From positions 75,216-110,381 of the forward strand of contig CAMYZE010000006.1 in NCBI GenBank assembly GCA_947303805.1: 35,166 nt of DNA. Direction: 5' to 3'. The position numbers and the translations under genes were made by a program. Below are positions 1 to 7,000 of this stretch, piece by piece. The stretch's first letter is position 1. Every line of letters begins with the position of its first letter. Source of the DNA: an uncultured Clostridia bacterium (GTDB lineage Bacteria; Bacillota; Clostridia; Lachnospirales; Lachnospiraceae). The notes beneath the pieces are model-generated. The model was given only the letters and a program-made list of their open reading frames with translations, was not told the DNA's origin and ran no database searches.

Positions 1-1
1 A

Positions 2-562
2 TATATTGATATTCCTATACAGCATGCAAGTGACAAAATATTAAAATTAATGAATAGAAAGACAACTAAAGCAGAACTCAAGAACCTTATTAAAAGATTA
101 AGAGACAATATACCTAATATATGTATTAGAACAACTCTCATTGTCGGATTTCCTGGAGAGACTGAAGATGATTTTAATGAGCTTGCTGAATTTGTAAAAG
201 AGATGAAGTTTGATAAGATAGGAGTATTTACTTATAGCAGGGAAAAACTTTCTAAATCGTATAACTTTCCTAATCAGCTTGATGAAAAGGTAAAAGTTAC
301 TAGAAGAAAGAAAATATTAGAAATTCAAAAGAAAATAGTTAAAGAGCTTAATAAAGATAAGATTGGCTATGTATATAATGCAATTGTAGAAGGGAGACTG
401 ACAACTACAAAAAATTCATATTTAGTTAGACCATATTTCAATGCACGTGACATTGATGATAAAGTAATAGTAAAGTCTAAAGAGATGCTTATGTCAGGAA
501 CTTTTGTGAATGTCGAAATTACAAAAGTGAATGGATACGATTTAGTAGGAAAAATTATCTAG
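2..562 (+). CDS. rimO: Ribosomal protein S12 methylthiotransferase RimO, C-terminal part (truncated by the window edge)
   Basis: This is the 3' end of a radical-SAM methylthiotransferase that methylthiolates a conserved aspartate of ribosomal protein S12. The frame is open from base 2. It begins YIDIPIQHASDKILKLMNRK, the segment that in RimO reads YLDxPxQHxSDxxLKxM, whereas MiaB has HLPVQSGS at that place. The rest of the radical-SAM barrel follows (TTLIVGFPGETEDDF). The C-terminal TRAM-like domain ends in NVEITKVNGYDLVGKII, which is also RimO-like. About 186 residues are present of a usual 430-450, so the N-terminal UPF0004 domain and the radical-SAM CxxxCxxC motif lie outside the window. 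pgsA follows after 8 bp, suggesting one operon. The RimO rather than MiaB assignment rests on the two motifs named. Confidence 0.93.
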   Translation, partial: YIDIPIQHASDKILKLMNRKTTKAELKNLIKRLRDNIPNICIRTTLIVGFPGETEDDFNELAEFVKEMKFDKIGVFTYSREKLSKSYNFPNQLDEKVKVTRRKKILEIQKKIVKELNKDKIGYVYNAIVEGRLTTTKNSYLVRPYFNARDIDDKVIVKSKEMLMSGTFVNVEITKVNGYDLVGKII

Positions 563-570
563 GAGTATTT

Positions 571-1137
571 ATGAATTTACCAAATAAGTTAACATTGTCA
601 AGAGTTATAGCCATACCAATATTTATAGTTTTTTTTGTGCTTGGGACTTTGAATAGCGGCATTCATTATGAAGGAATAAATATTTATCGCGCTATGGCAG
701 CAGCTATCTTTGTAGCAGCTTCTATTACAGATTACTTTGATGGCAAAATTGCAAGGGAGAGACATCTTATAACAAACTTTGGGAAACTTATGGACCCACT
801 TGCTGATAAGATGCTTGTAATAACTGCTATGATGCTTTTGACACAAAGCAAAGAGATAAACTACCTCTGTACATTGATAGTGGTGCTTAGAGAGTTAACC
901 ATATCGTCAATTAGACTTATAGCACTTGAGAAGGGTATTGTCATTGCTGCATCTATCTGGGGAAAGCTCAAAACTTCTACACAGATGATTTCACTTGTAC
1001 TAATTCTTTTTCATTTTTACAAAATCAATAACCTTGCATATTACATAACATATGGATTGTTTTATCTATCTACCTTATTTGTTATCATTTCGCTTATTGA
1101 TTATATTATAAAGAGTAAAGAGGTATTTTTATCTTAA
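571..1137 (+). CDS. pgsA: CDP-diacylglycerol--glycerol-3-phosphate 3-phosphatidyltransferase
   Basis: The product makes phosphatidylglycerophosphate from CDP-diacylglycerol and glycerol-3-phosphate, the committed step to phosphatidylglycerol, in the cytoplasmic membrane. The 188-residue length is normal for bacterial PgsA. The CDP-alcohol phosphatidyltransferase signature DG-x2-AR-x8-G-x3-D-x3-D is intact, starting at DGKIAR around residue 57 and ending at MDPLADK. The rest is hydrophobic, with several membrane segments. An AGGAG ribosome-binding site lies just upstream of the ATG. The stop codon directly abuts the ATG of pncC, so the two are probably translationally coupled. rimO-pgsA-cinA order is common in Firmicutes. 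PgsA is preferred over cardiolipin synthase or PssA from its length and context. Confidence 0.94.
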   Translation: MNLPNKLTLSRVIAIPIFIVFFVLGTLNSGIHYEGINIYRAMAAAIFVAASITDYFDGKIARERHLITNFGKLMDPLADKMLVITAMMLLTQSKEINYLCTLIVVLRELTISSIRLIALEKGIVIAASIWGKLKTSTQMISLVLILFHFYKINNLAYYITYGLFYLSTLFVIISLIDYIIKSKEVFLS

Positions 1138-1593
1138 ATGTATACTGAAGTTATTAAAAAACTAATAGCAAAGAAAATTAGTATATCTACCGTTGAGTCT
1201 ATAACAGGAGGACTTATTTCAAAACTTGTGACAGATGTGCCTGGTAGTTCATCAATTTTGTCTGAGAGTTATGTATTATATTCCAATGACTCAAAGGTTT
1301 CCGTCCTTGGGGTGGACGCAGGTTTAATTGAAAAGTATGGTGTGGTGTCCAAGGAAGTTGCTAAAGATATGGTTGTTAAGCTTAAGATGATTAGTGGAAA
1401 AGATATTTGCATATCTACTACCGGAAACGCCGGACCTGATGTGTGTGATAATAAGCCTGTAGGGAGAGTATATGTCGGCATAAATTTCCTTGATGAAGTA
1501 AGTGTATATGAACTCAATATAGATGGAGATCGAGAAAAAGTGCGAAATAAAACAGCTGAGTTTATATTTAATAAAATTGATGAGTTAGTATAA
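1138..1593 (+). CDS. pncC: Nicotinamide-nucleotide amidase (stand-alone CinA C-terminal domain)
   Basis: This 151-residue protein is the CinA C-terminal domain on its own. The family deamidates nicotinamide mononucleotide to nicotinate mononucleotide and so recycles the NMN released by NAD-dependent DNA ligase; ligA is also in this window. Visible family motifs are STVESITGG near the N terminus, DVPGSS, YSNDSK, GVVSKEVA and the glycine-rich STTGNAGPD segment followed by KPVGRVYVG. There is no N-terminal molybdopterin-binding (COG1058) domain, so this is the short PncC form and not full-length CinA. The ATG follows the pgsA TAA with no gap, and the stop shares a base with the next ATG (TAATG). 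These overlaps suggest one polycistronic message. Confidence 0.9.
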   Translation: MYTEVIKKLIAKKISISTVESITGGLISKLVTDVPGSSSILSESYVLYSNDSKVSVLGVDAGLIEKYGVVSKEVAKDMVVKLKMISGKDICISTTGNAGPDVCDNKPVGRVYVGINFLDEVSVYELNIDGDREKVRNKTAEFIFNKIDELV

Positions 1594-2390
1594 TGATTAT
1601 TATTAAGACAATTTTAGCCATTATTGGGATTATCTTACTGGCAGTATTGATAATTTTGCTTTTACTGCTCATAATACCTTTTAAGTATAGGCTTGAATTA
1701 TACGATGATAATGAAGAGTGCTATGGATTTAATTTAAATTATTTGATATTAAAGCTTAAGGCTGAATTAAGGTTAAAACCAAAGTTTTATTTTAAACTTA
1801 CTCTTTTAAATAAGGCATTAGTAGATACTGCTGTAAAGAAGAAGAAAACAGAGAAAAATAGTATAGAAAATACAAATTTTATAAAGCACAAGGGACTTGA
1901 AAAAGAGATAAATGTCAATAAAGGCGACATTAGAAAATTATTCCAAAGTGCAAAAAAATCTGAACTAGTTGCAAGAACAAATACTTTTGAGAAACTTAAA
2001 CCAAATGATAAAGAAAAGAAGAAATTGATTAAAAACACTAATTCTTTATTAGATAAGTTCAAAAATCTACTGCCTAGGGATTTTATATATGTTGTAAAGC
2101 GTATAGTTATAGAAGGCATAAATGCACTAGATAAAATAAAGCCTACAAATTGCAAAATAGATATAAAGTATAGCGATAAAGATCCATATTCTAATGGTAT
2201 TATGATGTCATTTGCAGCACCACTATATGCAGTACTAGGTGATAAACTAAAACTAAGAGTGGGAGACAAAGGTAGAACTCTACGAAGATTGATATACACA
2301 GGAAGACCAGTACTTATCACATTATTTGGACCTATATTAAGTTTATTATTTGATAAGAAAGTTAGGGCATTTATATTTAAAAAGAAATAA
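1593..2390 (+). CDS. DUF2953 domain membrane protein (YtfI-like)
   Basis: This 265-residue protein has one strongly hydrophobic N-terminal helix (about residues 3-29), then a lysine-rich middle (about 80-150) and a C-terminal section with KIDIKYSDKDPYSNG and FAAPLYAVLGDKLKLRV. That last part matches the DUF2953 pattern, in which a GxxDP-like turn is followed by a hydrophobic helix. In Bacillus the DUF2953 protein YtfI is encoded next to YtfJ (GerW), and here too a GerW-family gene follows 58 bp downstream, which supports the assignment. It overlaps pncC by one base. The biochemical role of DUF2953 is not known; a sporulation or spore-envelope link is inferred from the neighbour only. Confidence 0.78.
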   Translation: MIIIKTILAIIGIILLAVLIILLLLLIIPFKYRLELYDDNEECYGFNLNYLILKLKAELRLKPKFYFKLTLLNKALVDTAVKKKKTEKNSIENTNFIKHKGLEKEINVNKGDIRKLFQSAKKSELVARTNTFEKLKPNDKEKKKLIKNTNSLLDKFKNLLPRDFIYVVKRIVIEGINALDKIKPTNCKIDIKYSDKDPYSNGIMMSFAAPLYAVLGDKLKLRVGDKGRTLRRLIYTGRPVLITLFGPILSLLFDKKVRAFIFKKK

Positions 2391-2399
2391 GATTTGTAG

Positions 2400-2428
2400 T
2401 TGTAAAATAACTTATGATATTTTATAAT
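2400..2428 (+). promoter_or_regulatory. Sigma-A-type promoter for gerW/ytfJ
   Basis: TTGTAA at 2400-2405 and a perfect TATAAT at 2423-2428 are separated by 17 bp. The pair lies between the DUF2953 gene and gerW, so gerW can be transcribed independently of the upstream operon. The predicted start is about 12-15 bases before the gerW ribosome-binding site. Confidence 0.65.
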
Positions 2429-2448
2429 ATCTATGTATGGAGGATATC

Positions 2449-2829
2449 ATGGATAATAAGATTAAGGAAAACATAAAAGAAATTTTTGATGGCGTGGTAG
2501 CACTTTCAAATACTAAGAGAGTAATTGGAGAGCCTTATACAGTAGGTGATACTACAATTGTTCCTTTTTTGGAGACCAGCATGGGAGCTGGCTTTGGAGC
2601 ATTTAGCGCAGAGAAGGATGCTGGTGGTATGGCGTGTAAGGTAACACCTATAGCCTGTCTTATTATTCAAAATGGATTTACCAAGATGGTAAGTATTACT
2701 AATCAAGACCCTATAACAAAGGCTCTTGATATGATACCTGATTTAGTTGATAAAATGACAAAAAGGGGAGTTCACGACCCAGAGGTGAGTGAGGCTATAG
2801 AAGAGATTAAAGATAGTTATGAAGTGTAA
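2449..2829 (+). CDS. ytfJ: GerW/YtfJ family sporulation protein
   Basis: This 126-residue protein matches the YtfJ/GerW family (spore protein YtfJ). The typical N-terminal run reads VVGEPY-like (here RVIGEPYTVGDTTIVP), and then comes a glycine/alanine-rich core (MGAGFGAF, DAGGMACKVTPIA). In Bacillus the protein is made in the developing spore and is needed for L-alanine germination, though homologues also occur in Clostridia of uncertain sporulation ability. I chose the ATG at 2449 and not the in-frame ATG at 2437, because TGGAGG at 2438-2443 is an ideal ribosome-binding site five bases before 2449 and would overlap an upstream start. A promoter is visible just upstream. The pairing with a DUF2953 gene repeats the ytfI-ytfJ arrangement. 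Confidence 0.88.
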   Translation: MDNKIKENIKEIFDGVVALSNTKRVIGEPYTVGDTTIVPFLETSMGAGFGAFSAEKDAGGMACKVTPIACLIIQNGFTKMVSITNQDPITKALDMIPDLVDKMTKRGVHDPEVSEAIEEIKDSYEV

Positions 2830-2838
2830 TATAATAAA

Positions 2839-2898
2839 AGTATTATATAAATTATGAATAGACAATATAGAGGTATAATAGAAAACGGACAGTTTGTC
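2839..2898 (+). repeat. 60-bp direct repeat, copy A (left of vapBC)
   Basis: This segment matches 3767-3826 at 57 of 60 positions. It starts 10 bp after the gerW stop. It contains TATAAT at 2874-2879. Where copy B has a terminator stem and T-run, copy A diverges, so the hairpin is lost (GGACAGTTTGTC followed by TTGACA). In one frame copy A ends with codons for K-S-I-I and a stop, like the end of the small ORF at 3638-3778. Copy A therefore looks like the leftover 3' end of a second copy of that unit. Confidence 0.85.
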
Positions 2899-2968
2899 TT
2901 GACATTTATTGATTTTAATAACAGTAAGTAGTAAAATATATATAAATGAGAAAATACAGGGGGTTATA

Positions 2969-3193
2969 ATGTCGGCTTATACAGGTGTCATTAAAGAAAA
3001 TTCAATATCTTTAGACAAAATAGATTTGAAAAAGTATGACGGAAAAAAAGTTTTAGTTATAATTGATGGTGACAATAATATTAATGATAATAAAGGTATA
3101 GATCTTACCCAGTTCATTTTGCCTGAAACAAGTGATAGAGCAAGAGATGTTGAGTTGTATATGGGAGAAATGAGAAATAATGACAGAATATAA
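2969..3193 (+). CDS. VapB-like antitoxin
   Basis: This 74-residue protein is the likely antitoxin of the PIN-domain toxin encoded next. It starts MSAYTGVIKENSISLD, followed by KKYDGKKVLVII, the small beta-rich N-terminal fold seen in antitoxins of this type. It ends YMGEMRNNDRI, like the C-terminal toxin-neutralising tails (xxYxxxLRxNDR) of many VapB-family partners. The ATG at 2969 is favoured over an upstream ATT-region start at 2909 because AGGGGG lies at a suitable distance before it. The 3' end overlaps the toxin gene by 14 bases, normal for a co-translated toxin-antitoxin pair. A TTGACA at 2899-2904 may be part of the promoter, but I see no good -10 at the right distance. VapB is assigned mostly from position and tail. 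Confidence 0.72.
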   Translation: MSAYTGVIKENSISLDKIDLKKYDGKKVLVIIDGDNNINDNKGIDLTQFILPETSDRARDVELYMGEMRNNDRI

Positions 3194-3602
3194 AAAAATT
3201 TTTGTTGATACATCACCGTTTATATATTATTTGGAAAATAATACTACATATGTAAAAAGTCTCAAGGAATTTTTTGATCATTGCATAAGTAAAAATATAA
3301 TGTTAATCACATCAACTATTACGATTGAAGAGTATTTGGTCTATCCTTTTAAAATTAATAATAATTTAATGATAGATAATTTTTTAACCTTTATACCTGT
3401 ACTTAGAACAAAGATTTTAAATATAGACAGTAAAATTGCCATAAATGCAGCAAGACTAAGAAGTAAATACGAAATGATAAAAGCGATGGATGCTTTGCAA
3501 GTGTCAGCTTGCGAAATTGAAGAATGCGATTTGTTTCTTACAAACGATAATCAATTAAAAAAGATCAGAGAGATTAATTGCAAATTAGTTTCAGAGTTAT
3601 AA
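3180..3602 (+). CDS. vapC: PIN-domain ribonuclease toxin (VapC family)
   Basis: This 140-residue protein has the full set of PIN acidic residues: D10 in FVDTSPFIYYLE, E50/E51 in TIEEYL, D104 in KAMDALQVSA and D123 in FLTNDNQL. PIN toxins use these to bind Mg2+ or Mn2+ and cleave RNA, often tRNA or rRNA. Length and motif order are those of a single-domain VapC. It overlaps the antitoxin gene by 14 bases. Substrate and activity cannot be read from the sequence. The pair sits in a repeat-bracketed island between a spore gene and a surface adhesin gene, which suggests acquisition or rearrangement. Confidence 0.85.
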   Translation: MTEYKKIFVDTSPFIYYLENNTTYVKSLKEFFDHCISKNIMLITSTITIEEYLVYPFKINNNLMIDNFLTFIPVLRTKILNIDSKIAINAARLRSKYEMIKAMDALQVSACEIEECDLFLTNDNQLKKIREINCKLVSEL

Positions 3603-3637
3603 TTTCAAGCATTATAGATTCAGAAAGGTTTTTGGTT

Positions 3638-3778
3638 ATGGTAAATAAGGAGAAGATGGATTATACAAAATGGATGAAAAGTTTGTGTGTAAGTGAAAAC
3701 TTGCATAAAATCAATGATGATGCATCAGTAGAAACTGCTGGATTTGAAGTAGCATTTAAAAAGGCGAGTATTATATAA
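3638..3778 (+). CDS. Small hypothetical protein, possibly a remnant
   Basis: This 46-codon ORF starts 36 bp after vapC, with AGAAAGG upstream of the ATG at 3638. A second in-frame ATG at 3656 has AAGGAG three bases before it. The peptide contains DYTKWMKSL and ends VETAGFEVAFKKASII. I do not recognise it. Its last codons and stop fall in 60-bp repeat copy B, and copy A preserves a similar K-S-I-I-stop ending, so the unit may be the tail of a gene that was once duplicated. It could be a real small protein, a third component of the toxin-antitoxin operon, or decay product. Confidence 0.4.
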   Translation: MVNKEKMDYTKWMKSLCVSENLHKINDDASVETAGFEVAFKKASII

Positions 3779-3826
3779 ATTAAGAATAGACAATATAGAG
3801 GTATAATAGAAAACGGGCGGTTTGTC
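3767..3826 (+). repeat. 60-bp direct repeat, copy B (right of vapBC)
   Basis: This copy differs from 2839-2898 at three positions and lies 928 bp downstream of it. It overlaps the end of the 46-residue ORF and runs into an intact terminator hairpin. The two copies exactly bracket the vapBC region. Confidence 0.85.
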
Positions 3827-3834
3827 CGTTTTTT
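3810..3834 (+). terminator. Intrinsic terminator after the vapBC island
   Basis: The stem AAAACGGGC (3810-3818) pairs with GTCCGTTTT (3824-3832), with one G-U pair and a 5-nt loop, and runs into a T-tract. It separates vapBC and the small ORF from the adhesin promoter that starts two bases later. Confidence 0.75.
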
Positions 3835-3835
3835 G

Positions 3836-3864
3836 TTTACTTTAAAAAAATTATGTGTTATAAT
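3836..3864 (+). promoter_or_regulatory. Sigma-A-type promoter for the adhesin leader
   Basis: TTTACT at 3836-3841 and a perfect TATAAT at 3859-3864 are 17 bp apart. Transcription should begin at about 3871, exactly where the long hairpin of the leader begins. This puts an untranslated leader of about 180 nt before the adhesin gene. Confidence 0.7.
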
Positions 3865-3870
3865 TGGAAA

Positions 3871-4029
3871 TGCGACATAATAGAATATTTTTTTGTGCCT
3901 AATACAATGCACATTTTTTGATTTGGTAAAAATGTGAGTAGCCTTGTATTAGGTATATTCTGTTATGTCGCAGTAACTTAGAAGCTCACATTTTCATCGC
4001 AGCTTCTAAGGAGGCTGCGATTTTTATTT
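3871..4029 (+). ncRNA. Structured leader RNA or small RNA upstream of the adhesin
   Basis: Three nested stems form one 102-nt hairpin. TGCGACATAATAGAATAT (3871-3888) pairs with 3955-3972 (18 pairs, one G-U). CCTAATACAA (3898-3907) pairs with 3944-3953 (10 pairs). CACATTTTT (3910-3918) pairs with 3928-3936 (9 pairs), leaving a 9-nt loop. After it, CTTAGAAGCT (3977-3986) is the perfect complement of AGCTTCTAAG (4001-4010). That second arm also lies inside a strong terminator hairpin (3996-4021), so the two structures exclude each other, as in an attenuator. I do not recognise a known riboswitch or T-box consensus. The alternative reading is an independent small RNA with its own promoter and terminator. 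Confidence 0.65.
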
Positions 4030-4030
4030 T
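3996..4030 (+). terminator. Terminator hairpin inside the adhesin leader (attenuator candidate)
   Basis: ATCGCAGC (3996-4003) pairs with GCTGCGAT (4014-4021). The stem can be extended inward by U-G, U-A and C-G pairs to 11 bp with a 4-nt loop, and TTTTATTTT follows. It ends before the adhesin ribosome-binding site AAAGGAGGG (4037-4045). Its left half overlaps the arm used by the alternative 10-bp stem 3977-3986/4001-4010. Confidence 0.75.
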
Positions 4031-4049
4031 ATAATAAAAGGAGGGTAAA

Positions 4050-7000
4050 ATGTTTTATATCAAAAAATGTATAGCAATCTGCTTATGTATTGCTATGGTA
4101 ATGTGTAGCACATTGCCTAGTTTAGCATCGGGAAACGATGCTCTGCAAGAAACTACAGAGTCAAAAATTGTTGAGCAATTGAAGGAAGACTTGGGAGAGC
4201 AAAAAGCAAACGAAATTTTAAATGCTTATGAAGAGACTCGCGATGAGAATGTAGGGGACGACATTCTGTCGACCCATGATGAAGAGCACGAAGAAAATGA
4301 AGGGGCGAGTAAAAAAAATGTAGGGGCGAGCCCTGAAGAAGAGACTGATGAGGATGTGTCAAGCGAGCCCGAAGAAACTGAAATTAGTATGAGTGAGTTG
4401 TCAGAGCTTGAAGAAGATGAAAAAAGTACTGAAGAAATCAGTGAACCAGAAGAAGGTGAAAGTAGTGTTAGTGAATCATACGATTTTGAAGAAAATATCG
4501 GAGAGAGCACAGAAAGCCGTGAAGAAGATGAAACTAACGTAGATGAGTCTTATGATGGCAATTTAGACAAAAACATTGCAACAAGTTCGGAACTAGATTA
4601 TGAATGTGAAGTTATTGAATTAGATGTAGAAAAAGAAAATAGCGAGGATTCGCTTTTAGGTGCAAGCGAACCTGTTATGTGGTGGTACTTAAGTGATAGT
4701 GATACAGTACTGCATTTAACTTGTGGCAGTCATCCAAGTGAAACGAATTATTGTAGAATAAGTTCAGGAAATATTGTATATAATGGAGACTTATCCGATT
4801 ATAAAAGAAGAAATATAATTAGAGTCATTTTTGATGGAGAAGTTAGTTTATCAACAGGTGGCAAGTTATTTTCTACTTTTACACACCTTCAAAGTATTGA
4901 TAATATTGAGAATCTTAATACTGACGATATGACATCAATGAGTGAAATGTTTAATAACTGTAACGCATTAACAGCCGTTGATTTAAGTAATTTTAATACA
5001 AGCAATGTAGTAAATATGAAGGATATGTTCAATAATTGTTCAGCATTAACGACACTTGATGTAAGTAATTTTGATACAAGAAATGTAACAGATATGCGCG
5101 ACATGTTCTATGGCTGTTCAAAATTAACAAATCTAAGTCTGAGTAATTTTAATACAAGTAATGTAACAAATATGAATGGTATGTTTATGAACTGCTCTGA
5201 ATTAACAGCCATTGATTTAAGTAATTTTAATACAAGCAATGTAACAAATATGAGTTGTATGTTCTATGGCTGTTCAAAAATTACGAACATTAATCTTAGT
5301 AGTTTTAACACTAGCAATGTAACAGATATGAGTAGCATGTTCTGGAACTGTTTGGAAATTTCAAGCCTTGAATTGAGCAATTTTGACACCAGATGTGTTA
5401 TTAATATGTCGTCTATGTTTTACAAATGTTCAGCATTAACAAGTCTTAATTTGAGTAATTTTAATACAAGCAATGTTACAAGTATGAGTGGAATGTTTAG
5501 GTACTGCCCGGTTTTAGAAAGTATTAATGTAAGTAGTTTTAATACAAGCAATGTAACAAATATGCAGGATATGTTCGATGGCTGTACAGCATTAGCGACA
5601 CTAGACGTAAGCAGTTTTGATACGAGTAATGTGACAGATATGTATGGAATGTTCCATAATTGCTCGTCTTTAATAAGTTTGGATTTAAGCAATTTTAATA
5701 CTGAAAATGTAACTAGTCATTTATCTGATTATGGTGGAATGGACGATATGTTTTCTGGATGTTCGTCATTAGCAAGTTTAAATGTTAGTAGTTTTGAAAC
5801 TAGTAGTGTAACGGGGATGAGATCAATGTTCAATGGCTGTTCAGCATTAACTAGTCTTGATTTAAGTAGTTTTGACACCAATAATGTAAGAGGCTTAGGT
5901 ATGAGATGGATGTTTTCAGGTTGTTCGTCTTTAGAAAGCCTTGATGTAAGTAGTTTTAATACAAGTAATGTAACAACTATGGGGTCAATGTTCTCAGGCT
6001 GCTCGAAATTAACAACACTTAACTTAAGTAGTTTTAATGCTGATAGTGTTACAGATGCTGAGGGATTGTCAGGAATGTTCCAAGGTTGTTCATCACTAAT
6101 TACTCTTGATTTAAGTAATTTTAATACAAGAAATGTTACAAACATGAATGGAATGTTCAGTGGTTGTTCATCACTAATAACTCTTGATTTAAGTAGTTTT
6201 AATACTAGCAATGTAACAAATATGTCAGGTATGTTTGGCCCTTGCTCAAATTTGAAAAGTATTATTGTGTCAAACAATTTTATTGTTACAAATGTAACGA
6301 CTTCAACTGCAATGTTTTCAAGCTGTTTATCATTAGTTGGAGGTAATGGAACAACTTTCAACTCATCTCATACTGATAAAGAATACGCCCGCATAGATGG
6401 TGGACCTTCGTCAGCAACCCCTGGCTATTTTACTCTTTCTGGTGGAGGTGCTCCAATATTAAGTAGCATCACAGTCAACACTCCACCTACTAAAGTTAAA
6501 TATAAAGTTGGAGAGACATTTGAACCAGCTGGTCTTAAAATAAACTTAAACTATAGTGATTCAAGTACTGATACAGTAACATATAATTCTACAACAAGTG
6601 CTAATTTTACATTTAACCCAAGTTTGACAACTGCATTAACAGCATCTAATACATACCTAACTATAACTTATAGCGGTAAAACTTGCAATCAAGATGTAGA
6701 AGTTATAGCACCACAGAGTATAACAGTTAAGACAGCACCAAGTAAGGTCAAGTATGCTATTGGTGAGATATTTAACCCAACAGGACTTAAGATTAATTTA
6801 ATTTATAGCGATACAACTACTATTGAAGAAGTCGCATATGCCGGAAATGAAACTAATTTCTCATTTAACCCAAGTGGTACACTTAATACTGCAGGGGCAT
6901 CTATCCCTATAACTATAACGTACACTAAAAATGGAGATAATTTTGACTGTATACAAAATGTTGAAGTAGTGGAACTAAGTAGTATAGCAATAACAACTCA

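Noticed and set aside
1787..2320. A 177-codon minus-strand ORF opposite the DUF2953 gene
   Set aside because: The plus-strand gene is supported by its overlap with pncC, its membrane helix and its DUF2953 pattern. The antisense peptide has serine/phenylalanine-rich shadow composition.
3871..3972. The long hairpin as a miniature transposable element
   Set aside because: The outer arms look like terminal inverted repeats, but I see no target-site duplication, and the hairpin begins exactly at the predicted transcript start and continues into an attenuator-like structure. A mobile origin remains possible.
4030..4035. TATAAT just before the adhesin ribosome-binding site as its promoter
   Set aside because: A start 7 bases downstream would fall inside AAAGGAGGG and destroy the ribosome-binding site. 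No -35 fits, and the bases are the terminator T-run plus an A-rich spacer.
4887..6332. Possible CRISPR-like array because of the regular spacing of about 78 bp
   Set aside because: The period is a whole number of codons and encodes DUF285 repeats throughout. There are no unique spacers between identical repeats and no cas genes.
5729..6361. A 210-codon minus-strand ORF, with shorter ones at 4889-5104 and 5420-5692, within the adhesin gene
   Set aside because: They are the antisense of the periodic DUF285 repeats, which keep one minus-strand frame open by chance. The peptides are repetitive (LLVLKLLKS), lack ribosome-binding sites and match no family.
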